64,000 nucleotides of DNA from Gracilibacillus orientalis (GTDB lineage Bacteria > Bacillota > Bacilli > Bacillales > Amphibacillaceae): positions 1 to 64,000 of the forward strand of contig NZ_FOTR01000014.1 of the NCBI RefSeq assembly GCF_900114645.1, given 5' to 3'. The position numbers and the translations under genes are program-made. The stretch's first letter is position 1. Each line of letters starts with the position of its first letter. This document shows positions 51,816 through 59,617 of this stretch, piece after piece. The notes under the pieces were generated by a model. The model was not told the DNA's origin and did no database searches. It saw nothing but the letters and a program-made list of their open reading frames with translations.

Positions 51816-52838
51816 TTATAACTCCCATGAAAACCATCGTCCATGACCTTCAGTCTTAGCAATTTTTTTAGTACACTCTTTTCCGTTTATATAATAATCA
51901 AGGTGGAGATCTTTATCTTGCATGTTATTATAAATGTGAAATATTTCTCTGTCTGTTCCAATTGATTTTACTTGTTCAAGCAATCTTTTTTTAACTTCTG
52001 AAGGCATTTGGTTAGCAACATGCGTATGAAATACACAAATAGAATGATCTTTTGGAATTTGTTTAGACAGTTCTGAAAGTAATGCAACTCCATCTCCTTT
52101 AATTAAAGTCAATTGATTTTTTCTAACATAATCCACTGCCTTATTAAATAATTCCCTTCGTTTATGATGATTAGGCCAAATAAGTGCTTGCAGCCAAAGA
52201 TTATCTTCATCATCCGTTACATCCATTATATTAAGATCTACTCCAACCCTTGATGCAATAGATGGATTTTTTTCTTGTAGAAACGGAGAATTTTCTCCTT
52301 TTATCTCTGCAGTTATATGAACACCTGAGTTTTTATCTCCATAAATTTCATTGGTTCCATAGGAATAACTATACTTATCCCAAAAAAGCTGTAAACCTGC
52401 GCTTGTTCCTATTTCTATCAAAGCTAAAGGCTTCTGTACGATATTAGAAATATAACAAAAAGTCGGGTACAGATATGAGCAACGCCCAACTTCATTGGTC
52501 TGTACTATTTTATTTTTTAATATTGGAATAATTTCATCCTTGAACTGATAACAAAAATCCTTAAAATAATCGAATGACTCTTCTATATTTCTTGGATTTT
52601 CAACTAAACTTGGATAGAATTTTTTAAGTTTATGATCCTTACCGTTTAACAACAAGTAATGAACAGCACCAAGAAGTAAATTGGGGATAGGCTGGCTTTC
52701 CCTTGTCTGCATTGTTAATTCTATTAGATTCTTATCTTTAGAAATCTCAATAGATAAATGTTCATACAATTGACTAGAACCTTTGCATTCTTTAATTGCG
52801 AAACTTTTAAATCTTTCAGACAAATGGTTAATATTCAT
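51816..52838 (-). CDS. DUF2332-family protein
   Basis: The 340-residue protein matches the DUF2332 pattern: LSERFKSFAIKECKGSSQLYEHLS at the start, NEVGRCSYLYPTFCYI, LALIEIGTSAGLQLFWDKYSYSYG (a methyltransferase-like motif I), ALIWPNHHKRRELFNKA, FHTHVANQMP and the final GHGRWFSWEL. It looks like a class I methyltransferase-type fold; activity is not established. The start at 52838 has GGGGG upstream; an ATG at 52850 overlaps that run. Confidence 0.9.
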   Translation of the reverse strand: MNINHLSERFKSFAIKECKGSSQLYEHLSIEISKDKNLIELTMQTRESQPIPNLLLGAVHYLLLNGKDHKLKKFYPSLVENPRNIEESFDYFKDFCYQFKDEIIPILKNKIVQTNEVGRCSYLYPTFCYISNIVQKPLALIEIGTSAGLQLFWDKYSYSYGTNEIYGDKNSGVHITAEIKGENSPFLQEKNPSIASRVGVDLNIMDVTDDEDNLWLQALIWPNHHKRRELFNKAVDYVRKNQLTLIKGDGVALLSELSKQIPKDHSICVFHTHVANQMPSEVKKRLLEQVKSIGTDREIFHIYNNMQDKDLHLDYYINGKECTKKIAKTEGHGRWFSWEL

Positions 52839-52972
52839 AGTTTCCCCCATAATTTTTATGGTTTTATTGTTTCACAGTCGCTAGTATCTAATATGATCTT
52901 ATTAACATTTTAACATATAATTCCATTATTGTTTTCAATATAATAAGAGGATCACCGATATTGTAACGGTAA

Positions 52973-53140
52973 TTGCTTTATGGAAGTCTAATCATAAGTT
53001 TTATTCCTCGAATGTATTGGGTTAAGTGGTTTGGTAGCGATATCCCATTTTTTATAGAAATGTTTCTATTAGCAGAAATTCAAATTCTTCTTACCGCCTT
53101 TTCTGGTATTCTGTTAGCTCGGTCTTTTAACGGAAAATAA
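52973..53140 (+). pseudogene. Membrane-protein gene remnant
   Basis: In the 422-bp gap between DUF2332 and the secreted protein gene, a plus-strand frame encodes YGSLIISFIPRMYWVKWFG..., LLTAFSGILLARSFNGK, two hydrophobic segments, ending at TAA 53138-53140. It has no ribosome site. An overlapping frame just upstream (IVTVIALWKSNHKFYSSN) also looks coding, suggesting a frameshifted relic of a membrane protein. Family not recognised. Confidence 0.35.
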
Positions 53141-53195
53141 AATTAAAGTTATTGAACGGGTGGCTTTAGTTGAGCAACAATATAAATGAAACAAA

Positions 53196-53233
53196 GAAAA
53201 ATGCTTGGATATATAACTCATCCAAGCGTTTTT
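53196..53233. terminator. Bidirectional terminator
   Basis: GCTTGGAT (53203-53210) and ATCCAAGC (53220-53227) with A-rich left and T-rich right flanks. It ends the minus-strand secreted-protein gene and would also end the plus-strand remnant. Confidence 0.88.
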
Positions 53234-53260
53234 GTGTCTAATCAAGCAAGGCTGTTTACT

Positions 53261-53695
53261 TTAATGATACCTAAACCAAACAAACCACTCATTATCTTTA
53301 CTTTTAGCTAAAAAGATTTGGCCTTCTAAAGCACTAGCACTTATTCCTTCCCATTTAGGAAAGTACAATCTCACTAACCATGATTTATCCGCAATTTCTT
53401 CCCCGCAAAAATTCTTAGCCATTTCATAATAAGCTTCATCTTTTTCTTTGCCAACTGTTTTTGGAAAAGGAAGAGCAGTTATTACCTCCCATTCAGAGTA
53501 TAATTCTCCGTACTCACCTTCTGCATAGATATCAGGAACAATCACCTTTAGTGCTTTTAGTAGTTCATCCTTATCTTCCATAGTTGTGTTTTCAAATGTT
53601 TTCAACTTCGGACATTCAACATCCGGTTGTGCATAAATTTGACTAGGCACCAAGATGAATATAAGTAGAGATATCAGTACCCCAGTTTTTTTCAT
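53261..53695 (-). CDS. Secreted protein, unknown function
   Basis: The 144-residue protein begins with a signal peptide (MKKTGVLISLLIFILVPSQIYA, cleavage likely after AQ or YA). The mature part has two Cys (PDVECPK and NFCGEE) that may form a disulfide, and ends NEWFVWFRYH. The start at 53695 is chosen because of this signal sequence and GAGGTGAAGG upstream; the longer frame to 53791 would put the signal inside. I do not recognise the family. Confidence 0.75.
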   Translation of the reverse strand: MKKTGVLISLLIFILVPSQIYAQPDVECPKLKTFENTTMEDKDELLKALKVIVPDIYAEGEYGELYSEWEVITALPFPKTVGKEKDEAYYEMAKNFCGEEIADKSWLVRLYFPKWEGISASALEGQIFLAKSKDNEWFVWFRYH

Positions 53696-53768
53696 AACCT
53701 TCACCTCTGTACTAGTTTCCCGATATTCTCTTTCGATATTCAATTCATCTGGTTTATTAATATTGATA

Positions 53769-55649
53769 TTACTCTTCCTCCAACTGATCACACAGCTCTT
53801 CCCATTTGTGCTCCAAGTCCTCTTTTTCTTGATATAACTGTTGTAATAACGCCAAATCTTTCATATTCAGCATTTTTTGATCCAACTCTATAATGTGTTC
53901 CTCTAATAAAGCTAATTCTTTCTCCAAGTTTTTATTTCCCACACGTTTGCTAATGAATGATGGTTCCTTTTGTACCGGAGTTTTTTTCTTTTTCTCAACA
54001 CGTTCCGGAACTGCCTTATCCCTTAATTCAGCCATTTTATCTTTAGCCCAATTATAGTTTCCCTCAAAGCAATAGAGCTTCTTTGCTTCGATCCAATAAA
54101 TCTTGCTAAATAGCTTGTTAAGGAAATACCGGTCATGGGATACAGCTAATATGGTACCTTGGAAATCGTCAAGAGCTTCTTCCAACACTTCTCTTGATTC
54201 AATATCTAAATGGTTCGTAGGTTCATCCAAGATAAGCAAATTAAAGTCCTGGTACATCATTTGCGCTAGCCTTAAACGCATCCTTTCTCCGCCGCTGAGC
54301 TGTGTAATCTTTTTAAAAACAGCATATCCGTAAAACATAAACCTTGCTAAAATATGCCTCGCTTCTCCTTCTGATACTTTCACCGCATCTCTGAATGTCT
54401 CGATAACCGTTTCATCTTTCATATTAAAGAAAATATGCTGAGATAAATATCCAACTTTGACATTACTGCCTAGTCTCACCTCTCCTTTATCTGGGTCCAG
54501 TTGTTGAAGGATTAATTTGATTAATGTTGTTTTACCTGTTCCGTTTTCTCCAATAACTGCAACGCGTTCCTGATATGTTACATACATATTTATATCTTTA
54601 AATAACAGGTGTTCCTGGAAGCTCTTCGAAACCTCTTTAAGCATAATGACATCATTTCCGCTTCGATCCGATCCGTCCATTTGAAGGTTCATTGTTTTTC
54701 GATTTAATGTCGGTAGTTGTAACTTTTCCATCCTTTTTAATGCTCTTTCCATGTTTTTAGCACGCCTATGAAGACCTGCATTCGGTGGATTGGCTCTATT
54801 TGCCCAATCTTTTAATCGCTTAATCGCTTCTTTCATCTTTTTTATTTTCTTTTGCTGTTCTTCATAGGCTTGAAATTCTCTTAAAAGTCTTGCTTCTTTT
54901 TCTTTAAAAAATCCTGAGAAATTTGTATGATAAGAAGTTATTTCTCCATCTTCCAGATCCATTACCTTATTCACAACCTCATCAAGGAAGTAACGGTCGT
55001 GTGAAATAATCAGGACTGTTCCACTATACTCTTGCAGAAAACTTCCAAGCCATTCGACTGCCATTAAATCCAAATGGTTAGTCGGTTCATCTAGCAACAA
55101 CAAGTCGGGTCGTTGCAGTAACATTAAGCCTAAACCTACCTTTGTTTTTTCACCTCCACTTAATTGGGAGAATGGCTGTTCAAGTAACAATGGAATATTT
55201 AAACCGTGTACGATTCCCTCTATTTGTGATTCTATTTCATATCCACCTTTGATTGTGAATTGGTCTTGTAAATTGCCATAATCAACGATTAGTTTTTCCA
55301 ACTTATCAGCGTTCGTCTCCATACTCATTTCGTTCTCTAATCTTTTCATTTTTTCTTCAATTTGTAGTAATGGGGAAAAGGCTGATTTTAGTACATTCCT
55401 CACCGTTGTCTGATCATGATAATTCGGAATTTGTTCAAGATAACCTATCTTAGCTCCTTTTTTCCAATGGATTTGTCCTGAATCAGGTGTTTCCACACCA
55501 GCGAGTAAACGAATTAAAGTCGATTTACCACTACCGTTCGGACCGACTAAACCAACACGGTCTTTTTCCTTTATTTCAAAAGATATATCTTCAAAAATTA
55601 AATTTCCTCCGTACATTTTCGCTATTTTGTTTGTGCTGCATACGATCAT
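53769..55649 (-). CDS. ABC-F ATPase, probably ribosome-protection type
   Basis: The 626-residue protein has two ATPase domains without membrane segments: Walker A GPNGSGKST and GENGTGKTT, signatures LSGGEKTKVGLG and LSGGERMRLRLA, Walker B LLLLDEPTNHLD and LLILDEPTNHLD. Between them is a long charged interdomain linker (ANRANPPNAGLHRRAKNMER region), and the C-terminus is a coiled coil. ABC-F proteins act on translating ribosomes; some expel antibiotics. The leader peptide and terminator upstream are the arrangement seen with inducible resistance ABC-Fs such as vmlR and vga-type genes. Spectrum unknown. AGGAGG precedes the ATG. Confidence 0.92.
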   Translation of the reverse strand: MIVCSTNKIAKMYGGNLIFEDISFEIKEKDRVGLVGPNGSGKSTLIRLLAGVETPDSGQIHWKKGAKIGYLEQIPNYHDQTTVRNVLKSAFSPLLQIEEKMKRLENEMSMETNADKLEKLIVDYGNLQDQFTIKGGYEIESQIEGIVHGLNIPLLLEQPFSQLSGGEKTKVGLGLMLLQRPDLLLLDEPTNHLDLMAVEWLGSFLQEYSGTVLIISHDRYFLDEVVNKVMDLEDGEITSYHTNFSGFFKEKEARLLREFQAYEEQQKKIKKMKEAIKRLKDWANRANPPNAGLHRRAKNMERALKRMEKLQLPTLNRKTMNLQMDGSDRSGNDVIMLKEVSKSFQEHLLFKDINMYVTYQERVAVIGENGTGKTTLIKLILQQLDPDKGEVRLGSNVKVGYLSQHIFFNMKDETVIETFRDAVKVSEGEARHILARFMFYGYAVFKKITQLSGGERMRLRLAQMMYQDFNLLILDEPTNHLDIESREVLEEALDDFQGTILAVSHDRYFLNKLFSKIYWIEAKKLYCFEGNYNWAKDKMAELRDKAVPERVEKKKKTPVQKEPSFISKRVGNKNLEKELALLEEHIIELDQKMLNMKDLALLQQLYQEKEDLEHKWEELCDQLEEE

Positions 55650-55675
55650 TATTCATTCCTCCTAAAAAATAAGTA

Positions 55676-55713
55676 CAAAAAAAGCTATAAGAAGACACAT
55701 CTTCCCATAGCTT
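55676..55713 (-). terminator. Attenuator terminator in the ABC-F leader
   Basis: On the minus strand AGCTATGGGAAGA pairs with TCTTCTTATAGCT (13 bp, one G-T, one bulged mismatch) followed by seven T, 27 bp before the ABC-F start. A terminator between the promoter and its own gene is the mark of attenuation. ATAGAACT and AGTTCTAT upstream can pair as part of an alternative structure. Confidence 0.88.
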
Positions 55714-55843
55714 CCAATTGGACTAGTAATAGAACTTCATCTGAAAAATCCAGTTCTATATGCACTAAAAAAGAAGAGCACGAAAAATGCTCCCCTTACA
55801 AACCGTCCTTCTATATTGTGGGGTAAGAGATGTTTTCACTGTT

Positions 55844-55972
55844 TTAGCTTGCTATTGAATTGTTAAAAAAGGGCATACGTATCCCGTTAACAATTTCAAT
55901 CGCAAATTTCGCACGGTTAAAATAAAGAAATTCAGTCCAATAACCGTACACTAAAACAGATTGATTCAACAT
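55844..55972 (-). CDS. Leader peptide of the ABC-F gene
   Basis: A 42-codon ORF with GGAGGTGG 5 nt before its ATG encodes MLNQSVLVYGYWTEFLYFNR..., ending FFNNSIAS. It lies between the promoter at 56007 and the attenuator terminator at 55676. A ribosome stalled here by an antibiotic would change the downstream fold and let transcription continue. This role is inferred from layout. A longer frame to 56035 lacks a ribosome site. Confidence 0.75.
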   Translation of the reverse strand: MLNQSVLVYGYWTEFLYFNRAKFAIEIVNGIRMPFFNNSIAS

Positions 55973-56006
55973 CTTACCACCACCTCCGTTCCTTAAAGTT
56001 ACATAT

Positions 56007-56035
56007 ATTTTATTACTCACAGGGATTTTTTTCAA
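56007..56035 (-). promoter_or_regulatory. Promoter of the leader peptide/ABC-F unit
   Basis: TTGAAA (56035-56030), a 17-nt spacer and TAAAAT (56012-56007) on the minus strand, each 5 of 6 matches, with transcription starting about 25 bp before the leader ATG. Confidence 0.75.
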
Positions 56036-56186
56036 GTATAATTTTTAAAGTTCAATTAAATTTCAAAATCCACTCTTGAGATAATGATACATGCATCGAT
56101 AAACACATACTTTTACTAACACAGGCATTAATTATAAAGTATAATTAATTGTAAAATCTCTATTTTGACCATAGGAGGAATGTAAA

Positions 56187-57086
56187 GTGAAATCGATAAA
56201 GGTTCATCATTACGATGCGTTTAGTAAGAAACCCGATAAAGGAAATCCGGCTGGAGTAGTATTAAACGGTGACGAATTGACAGATGCAGAAATGCAAGAA
56301 ATTGCATTCAAATTAGGGTTTAATGAGACTTCCTTTCCAGTTAAATCGGAAGTAGCCGACTTAAAAATTCGTTTTTTTACTCCTGGTCACGAAATGAATC
56401 TTTGTGGTCATGCCACAATGGCAACTGTTTATGCTTTAAAATCTACTGGCTTAATAAGAAATAAAACAAGCCTTACCATTGAAACAAAGGTTGGGATTTT
56501 ACCTGTTACTATTAAATCAACCCCTGAAGGCGAAGTACATATTACAATGAAACAGGCTCCACCAAAGTTTAAAGAATTCAAAGGTTCAAAACAAGATTTA
56601 GCGAACTCAATAGGATTAAAAGAATCTGATCTTCATGATGATTTACCCATTTTATATGGAAGTACAGGTGCTTGGACACTACTAGTACCAATAAAAAAGT
56701 TAAACACTTTTAAGAAAATGAAACCTATTAATAAAGAGTTCCCATCCATATTAAAAGAAATGCCAGAAGCATCTGTTCATCCATTTTGTATGGAAACTTA
56801 TGATATTCATGCTGATATGCATGCTCGGCACTTCTCTTCACCCTATTCAGGTACTGTCGAAGATGCAGTAACAGGAACTGCTTCTGGGGTAATGGGGGCT
56901 TTTTATGCAAAATACATAGATAGCAATTTTCAAGAACCTCTTAACCTACTCATTGAACAAGGTCAAGAAATTGATAAAGATGGTCAGGTTTTAGTTCAGG
57001 TTTCAAAGATTAATAACTCATTTGATGTTGAAATTACAGGAAACGCGGTTTATGTTAAAGATATTCACATTTTGTTAGGAAATTAA
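56187..57086 (+). CDS. PhzF-family isomerase/epimerase-like protein
   Basis: The 299-residue protein has the two-lobed diaminopimelate-epimerase-type fold of PhzF: N-terminal [20 protein letters not shown], Glu47 in GFNETSF (the PhzF catalytic Glu), [19 protein letters not shown] and [16 protein letters not shown]. Only phenazine-cluster members have a known reaction; no phenazine genes are near. GTG start at 56187 with TAGGAGGAATG upstream. It is divergent from the ABC-F leader. Confidence 0.93.
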   Translation: MKSIKVHHYDAFSKKPDKGNPAGVVLNGDELTDAEMQEIAFKLGFNETSFPVKSEVADLKIRFFTPGHEMNLCGHATMATVYALKSTGLIRNKTSLTIETKVGILPVTIKSTPEGEVHITMKQAPPKFKEFKGSKQDLANSIGLKESDLHDDLPILYGSTGAWTLLVPIKKLNTFKKMKPINKEFPSILKEMPEASVHPFCMETYDIHADMHARHFSSPYSGTVEDAVTGTASGVMGAFYAKYIDSNFQEPLNLLIEQGQEIDKDGQVLVQVSKINNSFDVEITGNAVYVKDIHILLGN

Positions 57087-57102
57087 TAATTTGTGCCAAG
57101 AA

Positions 57103-57136
57103 AAAAGTAGAAAGAAAATTATTTCTTTCTACTTTA
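57103..57136. terminator. Bidirectional terminator
   Basis: AAAGTAGAAAGAAA and TTTCTTTCTACTTT form a perfect stem between the convergent PhzF and metallo-hydrolase genes. Confidence 0.92.
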
Positions 57137-57140
57137 ACCT

Positions 57141-57902
57141 TTAAAATAAATATGATTCTCCGTCCTCTGGTACCAGTACATTTGAAGAGATTCCTTTTTC
57201 ATCTATAAAGTGTTTTAATTCTTTTCTGGATAGTGTCCAATGATTGACTGCTTCCATGTGACTAGCAATAATTTTAGCATTTGGAGCAGTTTGATACACT
57301 TGATAAACATCTTCTTTCCCCATTACTAGCGAACCACCTTCAAGGAATTGATTATCTCCAGCATTTACGACAATGATTTCTGGTTCATGTGTTTCGATTT
57401 CTTGCTGAACTTCCTCATACCAGACTGTATCACCAGCTATATATAATGTTTTCTCATTTGAATGATTAAAAACAACACCACATACCAGTCCAGTAGCTTT
57501 TAATATTTCTCCTCTACCATGTTCGCCTTTTGTTTTAATTAATTGAATATCTTCAAAGATAGTGTCTTCTTGTAAGACTTCCACGTTGGTAAAACCAGCA
57601 TTGTTTATTTCTGTAGCATCTTTTTCATTTTGTGCAAACAATTTTATACCTTTTGGAAGTACCTCTTTGGCAATATCATCCCAGTGATCTAAATGAAGAT
57701 GAGTAACAATGACTGCATCAACATCATCTATGATATTATCAATTGATGTTGGTAAGCTAACTAATGGATTCTTTTGATCTTGTCTTGCTGAATTCGGAAA
57801 AGGCGGATATGTTCCCTTGTCAGCTAAAAAAGGATCTATTAAAAATTTCTTTCCTGCATAATTCACTACTAGTGTTGCATTTCGAATTTGTTGTATATTC
57901 AT
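57141..57902 (-). CDS. MBL-fold metal-dependent hydrolase
   Basis: The 253-residue protein has the metallo-beta-lactamase motif HLHLDHWD (68-75), GEHGRGE, the Asp ligand in IAGDTVWYE and the final His in IASHMEAVNHW. It resembles the UlaG/YtkL-like group of intracellular hydrolases, not antibiotic beta-lactamases. AAAGGAG precedes the ATG. It is divergent from the Lrp-type gene, which may regulate it. Confidence 0.9.
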   Translation of the reverse strand: MNIQQIRNATLVVNYAGKKFLIDPFLADKGTYPPFPNSARQDQKNPLVSLPTSIDNIIDDVDAVIVTHLHLDHWDDIAKEVLPKGIKLFAQNEKDATEINNAGFTNVEVLQEDTIFEDIQLIKTKGEHGRGEILKATGLVCGVVFNHSNEKTLYIAGDTVWYEEVQQEIETHEPEIIVVNAGDNQFLEGGSLVMGKEDVYQVYQTAPNAKIIASHMEAVNHWTLSRKELKHFIDEKGISSNVLVPEDGESYLF

Positions 57903-58018
57903 GATTAAAACTCCTTTACTTTTATTTACATCTATTTTATATTATGATCGGTACATAAATACATGGATATAATCAAGTCTTGTTGCTATTTAACTTGATA
58001 AATGAAAGGATTTGAAAA

Positions 58019-58444
58019 ATGTTAGATAGTACAGATATGCGTATCTTAGAAGAACTGTCCAATAACAGTCGTATAACCATGAAGGAATTGGGTGAGAAAG
58101 TTCATTTGACTGGACAAGCTGCTGCAGATAGAGTTGCTAAATTAGAAGATTATGGTGTGATTGAGGGCTACACGATAAAAATTAATCAAAATAAATTAGG
58201 ATATTTCATACATGCTTTTATCACTGTCTTCACAGAAAGTATTAGTCATCAGCCTTACCTCACGTTTATAAACACACAAGAACAATACATTATAAATAAC
58301 TATAAAATTAGTGGGGATGGCTGTTATCTTCTTGAATGTAAATTTCCATCTCATGAAACATTGAATAAATTTCTAGAAGATTTTAATAAGCATGCGAACT
58401 ATAAGTTATCTATTGTTATTAAAAACGGTTCAACTACTTTTTGA
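58019..58444 (+). CDS. Lrp/AsnC-family transcriptional regulator
   Basis: The 141-residue protein has the AsnC winged helix (MRILEELSNNSRITMKELGEKVHLTGQAAADRVAKLEDYGVI) and the C-terminal RAM domain with the CYLLECKF strand. Lrp-type regulators respond to amino acids. The ATG has AAAGGATTTG upstream. The divergent layout with the MBL-fold gene suggests a local target. Confidence 0.93.
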   Translation: MLDSTDMRILEELSNNSRITMKELGEKVHLTGQAAADRVAKLEDYGVIEGYTIKINQNKLGYFIHAFITVFTESISHQPYLTFINTQEQYIINNYKISGDGCYLLECKFPSHETLNKFLEDFNKHANYKLSIVIKNGSTTF

Positions 58445-58459
58445 GCTGAACCGTTTTTT
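58421..58459 (+). terminator. Terminator overlapping the lrp-like gene end
   Basis: AAAAACGGTTCA and TGAACCGTTTTTT form a stem that begins inside the last codons of the regulator gene. T and A runs on both sides make it usable also by mtlD on the opposite strand. Confidence 0.9.
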
Positions 58460-58472
58460 ACGAACTTATCTT

Positions 58473-59612
58473 TTATTTTAACAAATCATATTGTTTGATT
58501 ACTTCTTCTGTAATTTCGTTATCTTCAGGAAGATTACTCACTTCCTGCAATACTTTCGCAATTCCTTTATCATCGATCATCGCTTGAAGTTTTACTGCTT
58601 CTTCATCCTCTTGGTGATCAAATAATAATGCAGCAGCAATAGCCTTTGCTAAGTTAGTAAAAGCTAATCCTGCTTTGTGCGCTTCTGTTGCAGGGCGAAT
58701 TAGTCGATCTTCCGGTCCTAATTTTCGTATCGGTGCACGTCCTACTCTTGTTACACCATCATTCAAATATGGATTTTTGAATCTTTCTATAATCTTTTGA
58801 ATGTATTTCATGTGTTCCTCTTTATCTAAACCATACTGCTTAACTAAGTAATCTCCGGTCTCTTTTAGTGTTTCCTGAACTTGTTCCGCTATTTTTTCAT
58901 CCGCTAATGTTTTATCAATAGTTGACTTTCCATTCAAGTAACCAAAGTATGCAATGACAGCATGTCCTGTATTAACCGTAAATAACTTTCTCTCGATAAA
59001 AGGAGCAAGCTCAGCAACAATAGTCATCCCTTCAACTGCTGGAATGTTTTCTTCTGTCTCGACAACCCATTCGTAATATGGCTCCACTAATACATCAAGT
59101 GATTCATTATCTTCTTGAATTGGCACGATACGGTCAACCGCAGAATTAAAGAACTGCACTCGTCCTGCTAACCTTTCTTTCGTATCCTCATCAAGATTGT
59201 CTAAAATGTGTTGCTTCAAAATGTCTGTTGCGCCGATCTGGTTCTCACAAGCAATGACATACAACTTCTCATCAGTTTGGTACACTCGTTCAGATAAACC
59301 GTGTGCTATAAGTGGTGCTATTCTTGGTAAAATGTTTGGACCAATAGCAGTAGTCACATACGTTGCATTTGAAATTGCTTCGACAACCTCTTTTTCCTGC
59401 GTCATATTGTTTAGTCCTGCCACATTATGAATCGTGGTTGTTTCCAGTTTATCTGTTGCTAGTTTTACTTGGTAACTCTTTTGCTCATTTAATTGATTGA
59501 TGATTTGATCGGCAATATCAACGAATGTGACATGAAATCCTGACTCGGAAAATAATGATCCGATAAATCCTCTACCAATGTTTCCTGCTCCAAAATGAAC
59601 TGTTTGTTTCAT
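58473..59612 (-). CDS. mtlD: Mannitol-1-phosphate 5-dehydrogenase
   Basis: The 379-residue enzyme oxidises mannitol 1-phosphate to fructose 6-phosphate with NAD+. It shows the N-terminal nucleotide fold HFGAGNIGRGFIGSLF, VTTAIGPNILPRIAPL, ACENQIGATD and the catalytic region around NTGHAVIAYFGYL with Lys in the long-chain polyol dehydrogenase fold. The start at 59612 is chosen by family N-terminus and GGAATGATAG. It follows mtlR with 5 bp between them, closing the mannitol operon. Confidence 0.95.
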   Translation of the reverse strand: MKQTVHFGAGNIGRGFIGSLFSESGFHVTFVDIADQIINQLNEQKSYQVKLATDKLETTTIHNVAGLNNMTQEKEVVEAISNATYVTTAIGPNILPRIAPLIAHGLSERVYQTDEKLYVIACENQIGATDILKQHILDNLDEDTKERLAGRVQFFNSAVDRIVPIQEDNESLDVLVEPYYEWVVETEENIPAVEGMTIVAELAPFIERKLFTVNTGHAVIAYFGYLNGKSTIDKTLADEKIAEQVQETLKETGDYLVKQYGLDKEEHMKYIQKIIERFKNPYLNDGVTRVGRAPIRKLGPEDRLIRPATEAHKAGLAFTNLAKAIAAALLFDHQEDEEAVKLQAMIDDKGIAKVLQEVSNLPEDNEITEEVIKQYDLLK

Positions 59613-59617
59613 TTCTA

